Shown here: positions 23,772 to 32,438 of the stretch, one piece after another
Numbering within the stretch: the first letter of the stretch is position 1
How the letters are laid out: the number at the start of each line of letters is the position of its first letter
Origin: an uncultured Bacilli bacterium
Lineage (GTDB): Bacteria > Bacillota_I > Bacilli_A > RF39 > UBA660
Direction of reading: 5' to 3'
Assembly: GCA_947598345.1 (NCBI GenBank)
Contig: CANQFF010000003.1
Location: 1 to 33,487 of the forward strand
DNA length: 33,487 nt
Program-made: the position numbers and the translations under genes
Notes under the pieces: model-generated
What the model saw: the letters and a program-made list of their open reading frames with translations, nothing else
What the model was told of the DNA's origin: nothing
The model's database searches: none

Positions 23772-23789
23772 AAATATCTTCCTCCTCTT

Positions 23790-23826
23790 TTCAAAAAGAG
23801 ATCAAATTTACTTTTAATTAGATCTC
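23790..23826 (-). terminator. Terminator-like hairpin between rpe and the bsh gene
   Basis: GAGATC (on the minus strand at 23821-23826) pairs with GATCTC (23798-23803) with partial inner pairing, followed by TTTTT. An alternative hairpin CTCTTTT/AAAAGAG uses the 3' arm and ends right before the bsh SD, so the two folds exclude each other. Confidence 0.55.
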
Positions 23827-24455
23827 AACTCATTTATAGCTTCATTATAGTCATCTTTTTTTGTAATAAAACTACCTACTACACAAATATCAGCTTTATC
23901 ACATTTTTTTATAGTCTCACTATTTATTCCACCATCTACTTCTATTAAGTATTGATAATTTTCTTTTTCTCTTATATTGTAAAGTTGTTCTATCTTTTTT
24001 ACACTATCCTCGTTAAATGCTTGACCTCCTTTACCCGGTTCAACACTCATAACTAAAACTAGATCAATAGAACCTAAATATCTAATTATTTCAGATACAT
24101 CTGTAGAAGGCTTTATAGATATACCCACTTTCACATTTCTTTCCTTTATATAATTAATAACACTACTAACTTCACTAGCTGCTTCGTAATGAAAAGTTAT
24201 AAACTCAGGTTTTAAATTAATAAACTGATCTATATACTTTTTAACATCACTTACCATTAAATGAACATCTTTAGGTTTAGTTGTATACTTAACTATATCA
24301 CAAAATTCGTCATATGTATAAGTTTTATTTTCTACAAATATACCATCCATTACATCCAAATGTATATAATCTACATCTAATTTGTCTAATTTAGTAACCT
24401 CTTCACACTTTGGATCTCTAATATCCAAAAATGATGCTGCTATTAATTTTTTCAT
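23814..24455 (-). CDS. rpe: Ribulose-phosphate 3-epimerase
   Basis: Rpe interconverts ribulose 5-phosphate and xylulose 5-phosphate in the pentose phosphate pathway. The 213-residue TIM-barrel protein has YIHLDVMDG (about 30-38), VHLMV, MSVEPGKGGQAF and VDGGIN, which cover the metal ligands and phosphate-binding loops. It starts within the last four bases of rsgA (ATGA overlap), continuing the rlmN-prpC-prkC-rsgA-rpe operon familiar from Bacillus. Confidence 0.96.
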   Translation of the reverse strand: MKKLIAASFLDIRDPKCEEVTKLDKLDVDYIHLDVMDGIFVENKTYTYDEFCDIVKYTTKPKDVHLMVSDVKKYIDQFINLKPEFITFHYEAASEVSSVINYIKERNVKVGISIKPSTDVSEIIRYLGSIDLVLVMSVEPGKGGQAFNEDSVKKIEQLYNIREKENYQYLIEVDGGINSETIKKCDKADICVVGSFITKKDDYNEAINELRSN

Positions 24456-25288
24456 ATTCCACCTTTTTCTATAAATTTTAAGTAATTCTCGTATCTACTT
24501 TTTAATATAACTTTATCTTCGACTTTGGATTTTATACCACAATTAGTTTCATTAACATGCATACAATCTTTATATTCACATAAATCTCTATATTTATTAA
24601 ATTCAATAAAGTTATCTCTTATATCTTCTTTTGTCATACCACTAAAATTTATTGAAGAAAAACCAGGAGTATCAGCTATTAAACCGCCTAATACTTCAAT
24701 TAATTCGGTATGTCTAGTCGTATGTCTACCTCGTCCTAAAGCTATTGAAACTTCTCCTACTTTTATATCTAAACTGCTATCTAACCTATTTAATAATGAA
24801 CTTTTTCCAGCTCCACTTTGACCAGCAAATACAGTTATTTTATTTTTAAATATATCCTTAAAATTTTGATCAGTATTATCATAAACATCATAACCTATTG
24901 ATTTATAATACTTTTGGATATCTCTTATTTGATCTAATTCTTTTGAATCAAGTAAATCTAACTTAGTAAAACATATTATAGGTTTTATATTGTTGAATTC
25001 AACAATATTTAATAATTTATCTAATAAATTTGAAGAGAAATCAGGTATTTTAACACTGGTTACAATTACTACTTGATCTATATTAGCTATAGCTGGTCTG
25101 TCTAGTTCATTTTTTCTTTCTAAAATTTCAAGTATATAATTGTTTTTTTCATCTATCTTAACATTATCACCAACTAAAGGAGTAAGTGACATATTTCTGA
25201 ACTTCCCTCTTGCTTTACATACATATAAGTTATTATCGACTTTAACTGTATAATCATTACTTATTTGCTTAACAATCTTCCCTAGCAT
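24452..25288 (-). CDS. rsgA: Ribosome small-subunit GTPase RsgA
   Basis: RsgA is a circularly permuted GTPase that assists late 30S maturation. The 278-residue protein has an N-terminal OB fold (about 1-65). The permuted GTPase motifs follow as TKLD (108-111, G4), GQSGAGKSS (156-164, G1) and DTPG (206-209, G3). The C-terminal zinc site is Cys237, Cys242, His244 and Cys250. It starts two bases after the prkC stop codon. In Bacillus it is a phosphorylation target of PrkC, encoded next door. Confidence 0.96.
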   Translation of the reverse strand: MLGKIVKQISNDYTVKVDNNLYVCKARGKFRNMSLTPLVGDNVKIDEKNNYILEILERKNELDRPAIANIDQVVIVTSVKIPDFSSNLLDKLLNIVEFNNIKPIICFTKLDLLDSKELDQIRDIQKYYKSIGYDVYDNTDQNFKDIFKNKITVFAGQSGAGKSSLLNRLDSSLDIKVGEVSIALGRGRHTTRHTELIEVLGGLIADTPGFSSINFSGMTKEDIRDNFIEFNKYRDLCEYKDCMHVNETNCGIKSKVEDKVILKSRYENYLKFIEKGGI

Positions 25289-25290
25289 TA

Positions 25291-27012
25291 CTAATTATCT
25301 TCTCCATCTTCTCCATTAACATCTGGAGTTTGTGGCTTTGTATTAGTAGCAATTGTTATTTTAAGTGTAGTCCCTGACTTAACTTCATCGCCAATCGCTC
25401 TAGACTGAAGCATTATATCTCCTTCGTTATAATTATTATCTTCTTCCACTATAAATTCACATTTAATTCCATTATCATCGCAAAACTGTTGAATAGAATC
25501 TCTAGTATATGTTCCATCTGTAAAATCAGGATATACAGTTACAAGAGTTACATATGTTAATTCAATAACACCACTTTGTTTTTGCAATCTTTCACCCTTT
25601 TTTACACTTTGTGCGACTATTGTATTTTCTTCTTTTTTATCTTCTTTTGTATATTTTTGAGGTGTTGCAACTACTCTTATTCCCATACCTTCAAGCTCAG
25701 CTTTAACAATGTCTAGTTTTTTACCAACATAATTATCAACTTCAATAGTATCCTCATATGATGAAACTGTAATTGTTACAGTATTTCCCTCTTTTATTTT
25801 TGACTGTGGTCTAGGGCTAACTTTCATAACAATATCCTCTTCATATTCTTTATCATAAGCATATTTAACGGAACATATTAAACCAGCATCCTCTATTTTT
25901 TTACAAGCCTTCTTTTCACTTAAACCCTCTAATCCATCTGGCACAGAAACATTTTTAGTCTTATTAGAACTAAATATAAGTATGAATATAAGTCCAATAA
26001 ATACAATACTTACGCAAACAACACCAACAATTTTTAAAGCAATATTTATTTTTTTATCTGATTTGTCGCTTACATCATCTTCTCCTAATTTATTTTTTAT
26101 TTCTCTCGATTCTAGTTTAGTAATAGTTTTAGTATCTTCTATATTATGTTCAGGATATTTATAAACTAGTCTTTTTTCTTCGAATCTTAATGGATCTAAA
26201 CAAGTTTTTAAATCCTCATGCATCTCTGATACAGAATCATATCTATTTTTAGGATTTTTAGCGCAAGCTTTTAAAATAATATTTTCAACACTTTGAGGTA
26301 TTGAAGAATTAATTTCACATACGCTTGGAATTGGATCTTTCATATGTTTTATAGCTATTTCAACAGCATTTTCACCTTTAAAAGGAAGTTTACCAGTTAA
26401 TAATTCATACATTAATATTCCAAGTGAATATATATCACTTTTAATAGTAGAGCCACTACCACTTGCCTGTTCTGGAGGTAAATAATGTACACTTCCCATT
26501 ACAGAATTTGTTTGTGTAAGTTCATTACTATTTATAGCCATAGCGATACCAAAGTCAGTTATTTTAACTCTTCCGTCTTCCAAAATCATAACATTTTGTG
26601 GCTTTATATCTCTATGAATGATGTAACTGTCGTGTGCACATGCTATTCCACTTGTTAATTGTAACATTATGTCCAAGGCTTCATTTAAATTTAAAGCTCC
26701 TCGCTTCTTTATTAAACTTTTTAAAGTTTTACCATCTACATATTCCATTACAATAAAATATTTACCATTATCTTCACCAACATCATACATTTCAACTATG
26801 TTAGGATGTCTAAGTGTACTTGCAGAATTAGCTTCCCTTTGAAATCTTCTTACAAATTTTTCATCATCAGCAAGATCCCCTCTTAAAATTTTTACAGCTA
26901 CTTCTCTTTCTAAAATAGTGTCCCAAGCCAAATAGACATTAGCCATTCCACCTTCACCAATAGATCTAATAATCCTATAACGATTATCAATAAGTTCTCC
27001 CTTAATTACCAT
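25291..27012 (-). CDS. prkC: Ser/Thr protein kinase PrkC with three PASTA domains
   Basis: PrkC is a membrane kinase that senses peptidoglycan fragments or lipid II and phosphorylates cell-wall and translation proteins. The 573-residue protein has a kinase domain (about 10-270; glycine loop GEGGMANVY, Lys41, HRDIKPQN with Asp135, DFG 153-155). A charged juxtamembrane part, one membrane helix (about 323-347), three extracellular PASTA domains (about 353-418, 420-488, 491-556) and an Asp/Gly-rich tail follow. GGAGG precedes the ATG and the gene overlaps prpC by 11 bases, tying kinase and phosphatase together. Confidence 0.97.
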   Translation of the reverse strand: MVIKGELIDNRYRIIRSIGEGGMANVYLAWDTILEREVAVKILRGDLADDEKFVRRFQREANSASTLRHPNIVEMYDVGEDNGKYFIVMEYVDGKTLKSLIKKRGALNLNEALDIMLQLTSGIACAHDSYIIHRDIKPQNVMILEDGRVKITDFGIAMAINSNELTQTNSVMGSVHYLPPEQASGSGSTIKSDIYSLGILMYELLTGKLPFKGENAVEIAIKHMKDPIPSVCEINSSIPQSVENIILKACAKNPKNRYDSVSEMHEDLKTCLDPLRFEEKRLVYKYPEHNIEDTKTITKLESREIKNKLGEDDVSDKSDKKINIALKIVGVVCVSIVFIGLIFILIFSSNKTKNVSVPDGLEGLSEKKACKKIEDAGLICSVKYAYDKEYEEDIVMKVSPRPQSKIKEGNTVTITVSSYEDTIEVDNYVGKKLDIVKAELEGMGIRVVATPQKYTKEDKKEENTIVAQSVKKGERLQKQSGVIELTYVTLVTVYPDFTDGTYTRDSIQQFCDDNGIKCEFIVEEDNNYNEGDIMLQSRAIGDEVKSGTTLKITIATNTKPQTPDVNGEDGEDN

Positions 27013-27745
27013 GATTTTCCTCCTTAATTAAACAAGCTATTGATATATTATCATTACCCCCGCGATTATTTGCTTTAAACACTAACTTTTCCAATTTTTC
27101 TTTTAGTGTACTACTTTCATTTAATACTTTGGCTATTTGATTATCATCTAGCATATTTGTAAGTCCATCACTACATAAAAATATACCATCTACATTTAGT
27201 TCTACATTAAAAATATCCATTTCTACATTAGTACTAGAACCAAGTGCCTTCATAAGAACATTCTTCTTAGGATGATTCTTTGCCTCTTCTTCTGTTAATT
27301 CTCCACTTTTAACTAATAAGTTAACTAAAGTATGATCAATTGTTATTTTATGTAATTTCTTATTTTTATATATATATCCTGATGAATCTCCGATATTTCC
27401 AATCAATAAAAATGAAGGTGTTAATACAGATAATACTATTGTTGTTCCCATACCAAGGCTTTCTGGATGTTCCGTAACATACTTAAAAATTGCAACATTT
27501 GCTTCACTTACAGTACCTTGTATCCAATTAATAGCATCTTCTTGATTACCAATACTACTGATATTTTTAAATCTATCACATATTAATTCAAGTGCGATTG
27601 AAGAAGCAATCTCTCCATCTTTATGACCACCCATTCCATCTGCTACTATTAACAATTTCTCTCCTGCATTATTTTCGCATATACATACACTATCTTCATT
27701 TCTCTCTCTTACCTTGCCTGGATCTGTTATGTAATAATAATCCAT
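27002..27745 (-). CDS. prpC: PP2C-type protein phosphatase PrpC (Stp)
   Basis: PrpC removes phosphates placed by PrkC. The 247-residue protein carries PP2C metal-site motifs: VRERNEDS (12-19), VADGMGGHKDGE (34-45), GNIGDSSGYIY, CSDGLTNML and GGNDNIS. The start at 27745 is set by GGAGGG seven bases upstream and yields MDYYYITDPGKVRERNED, the usual PrpC beginning. It starts one base after the rlmN stop codon, which argues for coupling. Confidence 0.96.
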   Translation of the reverse strand: MDYYYITDPGKVRERNEDSVCICENNAGEKLLIVADGMGGHKDGEIASSIALELICDRFKNISSIGNQEDAINWIQGTVSEANVAIFKYVTEHPESLGMGTTIVLSVLTPSFLLIGNIGDSSGYIYKNKKLHKITIDHTLVNLLVKSGELTEEEAKNHPKKNVLMKALGSSTNVEMDIFNVELNVDGIFLCSDGLTNMLDDNQIAKVLNESSTLKEKLEKLVFKANNRGGNDNISIACLIKEENHGN

Positions 27746-27746
27746 A

Positions 27747-28769
27747 CTATCCCTCCTCATAATGTGAACGAAGTTGTCCACAGGCAGCATTAACCTTACT
27801 TCCAAATTCTCTTCTTATAGTTACACCTATATTATTCTTTTTCAATATATCGTAAAACTTTAATATCGATTCTTTGTCACTTTTTTTATATTCTATATGA
27901 CTAGTTTCATTGTAAGGTATTAAATTTACATAGCAGTTTAACCCTTTTAACAAATCACATAGTTCTAATGCACATTTTTTTGTATCATTTATACCCTTAA
28001 GTAATATATATTCAAATGTTACTCTTCTATTAGTTTTAGCTATATATTCCTTTACAGAAGCCATAATATCTTCTATTTTATAAACTTTATTTATATTCAT
28101 GATACTATTTCTTAATTCATTATTTGGTGCGTGCAAACTTATAGCTAAATTAACTTGTTTATCGTAATTAGAAAATTCTTTTATTTTAGGAACAATTCCA
28201 CAAGTAGAAACCGTAATATGCCTTGAACCTATATCTAAACCTTTACCAGAATTAACTATATCTATAAATTTAATAACATTATCATAGTTATCAAATGGTT
28301 CACCTATTCCCATTAAAACTATATGAGAAATTCTTTGTCCAATATCTTCTTCAACCAAAAGGATTTGTGTCACCATTTCATATACTTCTAAATTTCTAAC
28401 TTTTTTTAGTCTGCCACTTTCACAAAACTTACATCCCATATTGCATCCTACTTGAGTTGAAATACATATACTAGTTCCATAATCATGATACATAACAACT
28501 GCTTCTACTTTTTCATCATCTTTTAGGTTAAATAAATATTTTTTTACATCGGTATCTTCCTGTTTTTTTATTATTGACAACTTTTCAAAATAAAAATTTT
28601 CATTAAGATCTTTAATTGTTTGCTTCGAAACATTTCTCATTTCATCAAAACTTTTTATTCTTTTTTTATACACCCAATCAAATACCTGAACTGCTTTAAA
28701 TTTTTTATCATTTTTATCAATAAAATATTTTTCTAATTCTTCAAAAGTAACATTATATATATTTTGCAT
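27747..28769 (-). CDS. rlmN: Dual-specificity 23S rRNA/tRNA methyltransferase RlmN
   Basis: RlmN is a radical-SAM enzyme that methylates C2 of A2503 in 23S rRNA and A37 in tRNAs. The 340-residue protein has the radical-SAM cluster motif CNMGCKFC (Cys109, Cys113, Cys116) and the C-terminal conserved Cys330 in NAACGQLR, needed for the methyl-cysteine mechanism. GIGEPFDNYDNV lies between them. It is the first gene of the rlmN-prpC-prkC-rsgA-rpe operon. Confidence 0.97.
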   Translation of the reverse strand: MQNIYNVTFEELEKYFIDKNDKKFKAVQVFDWVYKKRIKSFDEMRNVSKQTIKDLNENFYFEKLSIIKKQEDTDVKKYLFNLKDDEKVEAVVMYHDYGTSICISTQVGCNMGCKFCESGRLKKVRNLEVYEMVTQILLVEEDIGQRISHIVLMGIGEPFDNYDNVIKFIDIVNSGKGLDIGSRHITVSTCGIVPKIKEFSNYDKQVNLAISLHAPNNELRNSIMNINKVYKIEDIMASVKEYIAKTNRRVTFEYILLKGINDTKKCALELCDLLKGLNCYVNLIPYNETSHIEYKKSDKESILKFYDILKKNNIGVTIRREFGSKVNAACGQLRSHYEEG

Positions 28770-28785
28770 ATTTACACCTATATCA

Positions 28786-28794
28786 ATTATACCA
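28786..28794 (-). promoter_or_regulatory. Extended -10 promoter upstream of rlmN
   Basis: TGGTATAAT on the minus strand is an extended -10 element about 17 bases before the rlmN start. No convincing -35 box is visible, as is common for extended -10 promoters. Confidence 0.5.
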
Positions 28795-28856
28795 AAATAA
28801 GTAAAAAAAAAATAGGAAATTGTTATAAATTTATAATTTAATTTAAATAAAAATGT

Positions 28857-28880
28857 AAAAAAGACTAGTTAACTAGCCTA
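28857..28880 (-). terminator. Terminator of the SDR-VanZ-SDR operon
   Basis: GGCTAG/CTAGTC arms around TTAA are followed by six T residues on the minus strand, immediately after the stop codon of the last SDR gene. Confidence 0.7.
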
Positions 28881-29798
28881 TCCCATTACTTGACCACCAT
28901 TGTTATGTATAACTTGACCTGTCATATAACTAGAATCATCAGAAGCTAAAAATACGAATGTAGAAGCTAATTCATATGGCATAGCGCCTCTAGCCATTGC
29001 AGCATCAGCACCTAAAGATGGTATCTTTTCCTTTACCCAACACGCTGGTTGTAATGGTGTCCAAAAAAATCCAGGTGCGATAGCATTTACTCTTATATTT
29101 TTTAAAGCTAAATTTCTAGCTAATGCCCTAGTAAACCCAACAATTGCGCCTTTTGTTGTAACATAATCTATTAATTGAGGATCTCCATAAAATGCAGTAA
29201 CAGAAGATAAATTAATAATAGAATCCCCTGAATTTAAATACGGTAATACTTCCTTTGTCAAATAAAACATGCCATATACATTAACTTTCATAGTCCAATC
29301 GAATTGTTCATCGCAAATATTTTCTAAACAATCTTGTTGATATTGTACACCAGCATTATTAACCAATATATTTATCTTTCCATATTTGCTTAAAGTTTCG
29401 TTTACAATTTGTTTACAAAAATCTCTATCAGTTATATCACCTGATAATAATAAACATTCTCCTCCTAAAGATTCAATATATTCCTTTGTTTCATAAGCAT
29501 CAATGTGCTCATTATAATAAGGTATAACAACTTTTGCTCCTTCTTTAACAAACGCTATAGCAGCAGCACGACCAAGTCCGCTATCCCCACCAGTTATTAT
29601 AGCTACTTTGTCTTTTAATTTACCAGAACCTATATAATTTGGATTATCAAAGATTGGCCTAGGATTCATAATATATTCAAGCCCTGGTTGTTCTATTTGG
29701 GATTGCTCAGGAGCAAGTATTTGGTATTCCGTACTTTGAATCCCCAAAGGATTATAGTAATTATAAAATTTATTACCAAATTTATAATCGTAATTCAA
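28878..29798 (-). CDS. Short-chain dehydrogenase, YhdF/YhxC-like
   Basis: This 306-residue NAD(P)-dependent oxidoreductase has the classical SDR core preceded by about 60 residues rich in Tyr, Asn and Pro, as in the general-stress SDRs YhdF/YhxC/YdaD of Bacillus. The cofactor loop is TGGDSGLG (69-76), NNAG lies at 147-150, and the catalytic set is Ser199, Tyr212 and Lys216. The start is TTG at 29796-29798 behind GGAGGG. It is the last gene of a three-gene unit with the VanZ-like and first SDR genes. The substrate is unknown. Confidence 0.88.
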   Translation of the reverse strand: MNYDYKFGNKFYNYYNPLGIQSTEYQILAPEQSQIEQPGLEYIMNPRPIFDNPNYIGSGKLKDKVAIITGGDSGLGRAAAIAFVKEGAKVVIPYYNEHIDAYETKEYIESLGGECLLLSGDITDRDFCKQIVNETLSKYGKINILVNNAGVQYQQDCLENICDEQFDWTMKVNVYGMFYLTKEVLPYLNSGDSIINLSSVTAFYGDPQLIDYVTTKGAIVGFTRALARNLALKNIRVNAIAPGFFWTPLQPACWVKEKIPSLGADAAMARGAMPYELASTFVFLASDDSSYMTGQVIHNNGGQVMG

Positions 29799-29843
29799 AA
29801 TTTCACCCTCCGTTAATAATATATGATATTTATACTAGGAAGG

Positions 29844-30662
29844 TTATATATATAAATATTTTATAGTTATCATAATACTATCTATTAAAAAATAAATAGG
29901 TATTATAAGGGTTGAAGCAAATAAAATATATTTTAACTTAATATTTAAATTAAAATCTTTATAAAATAATTTTTTAATTTTATCTATTATATTAAATCTA
30001 GTTATTAAAAAAGTAAATACAATAGACCCACCAATATTAAGTATAATATCATCAATATCAAAAGAACCAGTACCAGAATAAGTTTGTAGTAGTTCGATTA
30101 AAAATATAGTTGGAAATAATATCTTTAATTGATTTAATATTTTCTTATATTTACCTTCTTTAAGCATAAGTAAAAACGATAGTGGTATAAGCATTATTGA
30201 ATTACCACCTAAATGATATAATCTAGTTTTAAATGTTACTCGATGCGTTATATATCTATTTATACTATCAAAAGGAATTATATTATTGAATATAGTAAAA
30301 TTTTTAAAATTACTAAAATCAAAATCTATATCTCCCCTATATATGAACATAGTAATACTTATAAGTAGTATTAAATATAAAATTATGTGATATTTAATGT
30401 TATTATTATAAACTTTTTCTTTATTTTCTATTAATCCATAAATATATAAAAGAATAGATAATGAAACTATTATTAAAATTGTTTTAATTTGAGACATATG
30501 GTACCTGTACCATCCACCTTCTAAGAAAACAAATAGATATGTTATTAAACTTAATATTAAAATTATATTTTTTAATGTTTCTAATGAATACAATTCCTTT
30601 TTTATAAACTTATAAAATAAATATATTAATAAAGACAATACTAATAATACTATATGTGACAT
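29844..30662 (-). CDS. VanZ-like family membrane protein
   Basis: This 272-residue, multi-pass membrane protein has the VanZ-family layout: NIIPFDSI, then HLGGNSIMLIPLSFLL, then ELLQTYSGTGSFDIDDIILNIGGS. VanZ gives low-level teicoplanin resistance in enterococci, but most family members have no known role. The AAGGAG SD and position 22 bases after an SDR gene indicate co-transcription. Confidence 0.85.
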   Translation of the reverse strand: MSHIVLLVLSLLIYLFYKFIKKELYSLETLKNIILILSLITYLFVFLEGGWYRYHMSQIKTILIIVSLSILLYIYGLIENKEKVYNNNIKYHIILYLILLISITMFIYRGDIDFDFSNFKNFTIFNNIIPFDSINRYITHRVTFKTRLYHLGGNSIMLIPLSFLLMLKEGKYKKILNQLKILFPTIFLIELLQTYSGTGSFDIDDIILNIGGSIVFTFLITRFNIIDKIKKLFYKDFNLNIKLKYILFASTLIIPIYFLIDSIMITIKYLYI

Positions 30663-30684
30663 TTAAAATCTCCTTATATTTTTT

Positions 30685-31428
30685 TTAATTGCTAGCAGCA
30701 CCATCAACTTGTAATATAACTCCTGTTATGTAACTAGCCATATCACTAGCTAAAAATAAGAATGCATTTGCTACATCTCTTGGTTCACCTATTCTACCTA
30801 ATGGAATTTTCTTTATAAGAGGTTCTATAATTTCTTTTGGAAGTGAAGATATCATATCTGTATTTATAATTCCAGGAGCAACTGCATTTACTCTTATATT
30901 AAATGGTGAAAGCTCACGAGCTAAAGATTTAGTTATTCCATTTACAGCAAATTTACTTGCAGGATATCCAACACCAGATGGTTGACCATAAATACTTACC
31001 ATTGAGCTTGTATTTAAAATAACTCCAAATTTTTGTCTCTTCATATATGGAACTACTGATTTTGATGTATTAAATATGGCATTTACATTTAAATTCATAA
31101 TATCTTCAAAATCTTTTTGTGTCGTATCTTCTATTTTTTTATTTGCAGATATACCTGCATTATTCACAAGTACATCAATACGACCATATTCATCATAAAT
31201 TTTCTTAATAACTTCATCAACACTATTAAAATCCATTAAATTTGGATAATATCCTTTGACCTTTAATCCTTCATCTTCTAGAACTTTCAAAGCTTTATCA
31301 ACAGTTTCTTTTCTAGAACCAAATAAAACTACTTTAGCTCCATTTTCACTAAAGATTTTAACTATTTCCAAGCCTATACCTCTAGTTCCACCAGTAACTA
31401 TTACAACTTTATTTTTAAAATCAAACAT
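30685..31428 (-). CDS. Short-chain dehydrogenase, FabG/BaiA-like
   Basis: This 247-residue classical SDR has TGGTRGIG (12-19), NNAG (89-92), Ser142, Tyr155 and Lys159, and ends with FLASDMASYITGVILQVDG. The protein family includes 3-oxoacyl-ACP reductase FabG. The pieces KIFSENGAK, SGVGYPASK and VAPGIINTDM also look, from memory, like BaiA-type 3-alpha-hydroxysteroid dehydrogenases of bile-acid metabolism. The gene is not in a fatty-acid synthesis cluster, which weakens FabG. A bile-salt-hydrolase-like gene lies about 7 kb away. The substrate is open. Confidence 0.85.
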   Translation of the reverse strand: MFDFKNKVVIVTGGTRGIGLEIVKIFSENGAKVVLFGSRKETVDKALKVLEDEGLKVKGYYPNLMDFNSVDEVIKKIYDEYGRIDVLVNNAGISANKKIEDTTQKDFEDIMNLNVNAIFNTSKSVVPYMKRQKFGVILNTSSMVSIYGQPSGVGYPASKFAVNGITKSLARELSPFNIRVNAVAPGIINTDMISSLPKEIIEPLIKKIPLGRIGEPRDVANAFLFLASDMASYITGVILQVDGAASN

Positions 31429-31454
31429 ATATTACCTCTTTTCTACTTTATATT

Positions 31455-31483
31455 ATTATACAACATATATATAATTAATACAA
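31455..31483 (-). promoter_or_regulatory. Promoter of the SDR-VanZ-SDR operon
   Basis: TTGTAT (31478-31483) and TATAAT (31455-31460) are 17 bases apart on the minus strand. The -35 box abuts the T-run of the preceding terminator. Confidence 0.6.
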
Positions 31484-31508
31484 AAAAAATTCACTAAACA
31501 TAGTGAAT
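31482..31508 (-). terminator. Terminator of the DUF362 gene
   Basis: An 8-bp perfect stem ATTCACTA/TAGTGAAT (31489-31496 with 31501-31508) with a 4-base loop is followed by eight T residues on the minus strand. Confidence 0.9.
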
Positions 31509-31513
31509 AATTA

Positions 31514-32386
31514 TTATATTTCTATTAATTCATATTCCTTTGTACCAAAACCTAAATCACAGGCGGCATCAATTGTATGAAGTCCATTTCTAGAATTAAT
31601 TCTTTCTAATAAATGATCTTTTCCTGGATCATTAGAAGATTTTACTAAATCAATACATGCTTGATCGATTGCAATAGGATCTAAACTAGCTAGGATACCT
31701 ATATCTTCCATACAAGGATCTTCAGCAACATTGCAACAATCACAGTCTACAGACATATTACACATTACATTGATATATGCTATATTACCATCAAAATATT
31801 CTACAACACTAGATGCAGCATCCGCCATAGACTCTAAGAAACTATTTTGATCTTGTTGAAACATATCTTCAAAAGTTCCATCATTTCCACAACAGTGAAT
31901 ATATCTTTTTCCATGTGAAGAAGCAACACCGATAGATAGTTGTTTTAAAGCTCCTCCATAACCACCCATAGGATGTCCTTTAAAATGTGATAAAACTAAC
32001 ATTGAATCATAATTACTCAAATTTTTACCAACATAATTTTTCTTTATGACTTTACCATTTGGTATTTCAAGAATCATATCACTTTCGCTATCCATTATAT
32101 CTACATTAAAATATTTACTCCATTCGTGTTCTTCCATTAACTGTTTATGTTTTTCTGTTGTATCCCTCGCACCATCATATGCTGTATTACACTCAACTAC
32201 TGTACCATTAACATATTCAATTATTGGTTTCATAAACTCAGGCTTTAAATAATTTTGATTTCCTCTTTCACCTGAATGAACTTTAACTGCAACTTTACCA
32301 TCCAAATCCTTATTCAATTTTTTAAACACATTAATAACATTTTCTGGTGTTATTTGCCTAGTAAAATAAACCTTAGCTTTTTCCAT
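31514..32386 (-). CDS. DUF362 domain protein, putative iron-sulfur protein
   Basis: This 290-residue protein belongs to the DUF362 family, whose function is not established. VKVHSGERGN (35-44), LSHFKGHPMGGYGGALKQLSIG (given by its ends, 132-153) and ASLDPIAIDQACIDLV are family landmarks. A cysteine cluster at Cys209, Cys215, Cys217, Cys218 and Cys225, with Cys165-Cys166 before it, suggests metal or Fe-S binding. AGGAGG precedes the ATG. It is a monocistronic unit with a strong terminator. Confidence 0.85.
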   Translation of the reverse strand: MEKAKVYFTRQITPENVINVFKKLNKDLDGKVAVKVHSGERGNQNYLKPEFMKPIIEYVNGTVVECNTAYDGARDTTEKHKQLMEEHEWSKYFNVDIMDSESDMILEIPNGKVIKKNYVGKNLSNYDSMLVLSHFKGHPMGGYGGALKQLSIGVASSHGKRYIHCCGNDGTFEDMFQQDQNSFLESMADAASSVVEYFDGNIAYINVMCNMSVDCDCCNVAEDPCMEDIGILASLDPIAIDQACIDLVKSSNDPGKDHLLERINSRNGLHTIDAACDLGFGTKEYELIEI

Positions 32387-32405
32387 TTTTCTCTCCTCCT
32401 ATATT

Positions 32406-32435
32406 ATTATATCAAATTAAGTTCATAAAAAACAA
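32406..32435 (-). promoter_or_regulatory. Probable promoter of the DUF362 gene
   Basis: TTGTTT (32430-32435) and TATAAT (32406-32411) have an 18-base spacer on the minus strand. The -10 box lies about 20 bases upstream of the start codon. Confidence 0.5.
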
Positions 32436-32438
32436 TAA

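Noticed and set aside
30685-31428. Firm call of this SDR as FabG or as BaiA.
   Set aside because: Sequence motifs are shared by many classical SDRs; a symbol would overstate the evidence.
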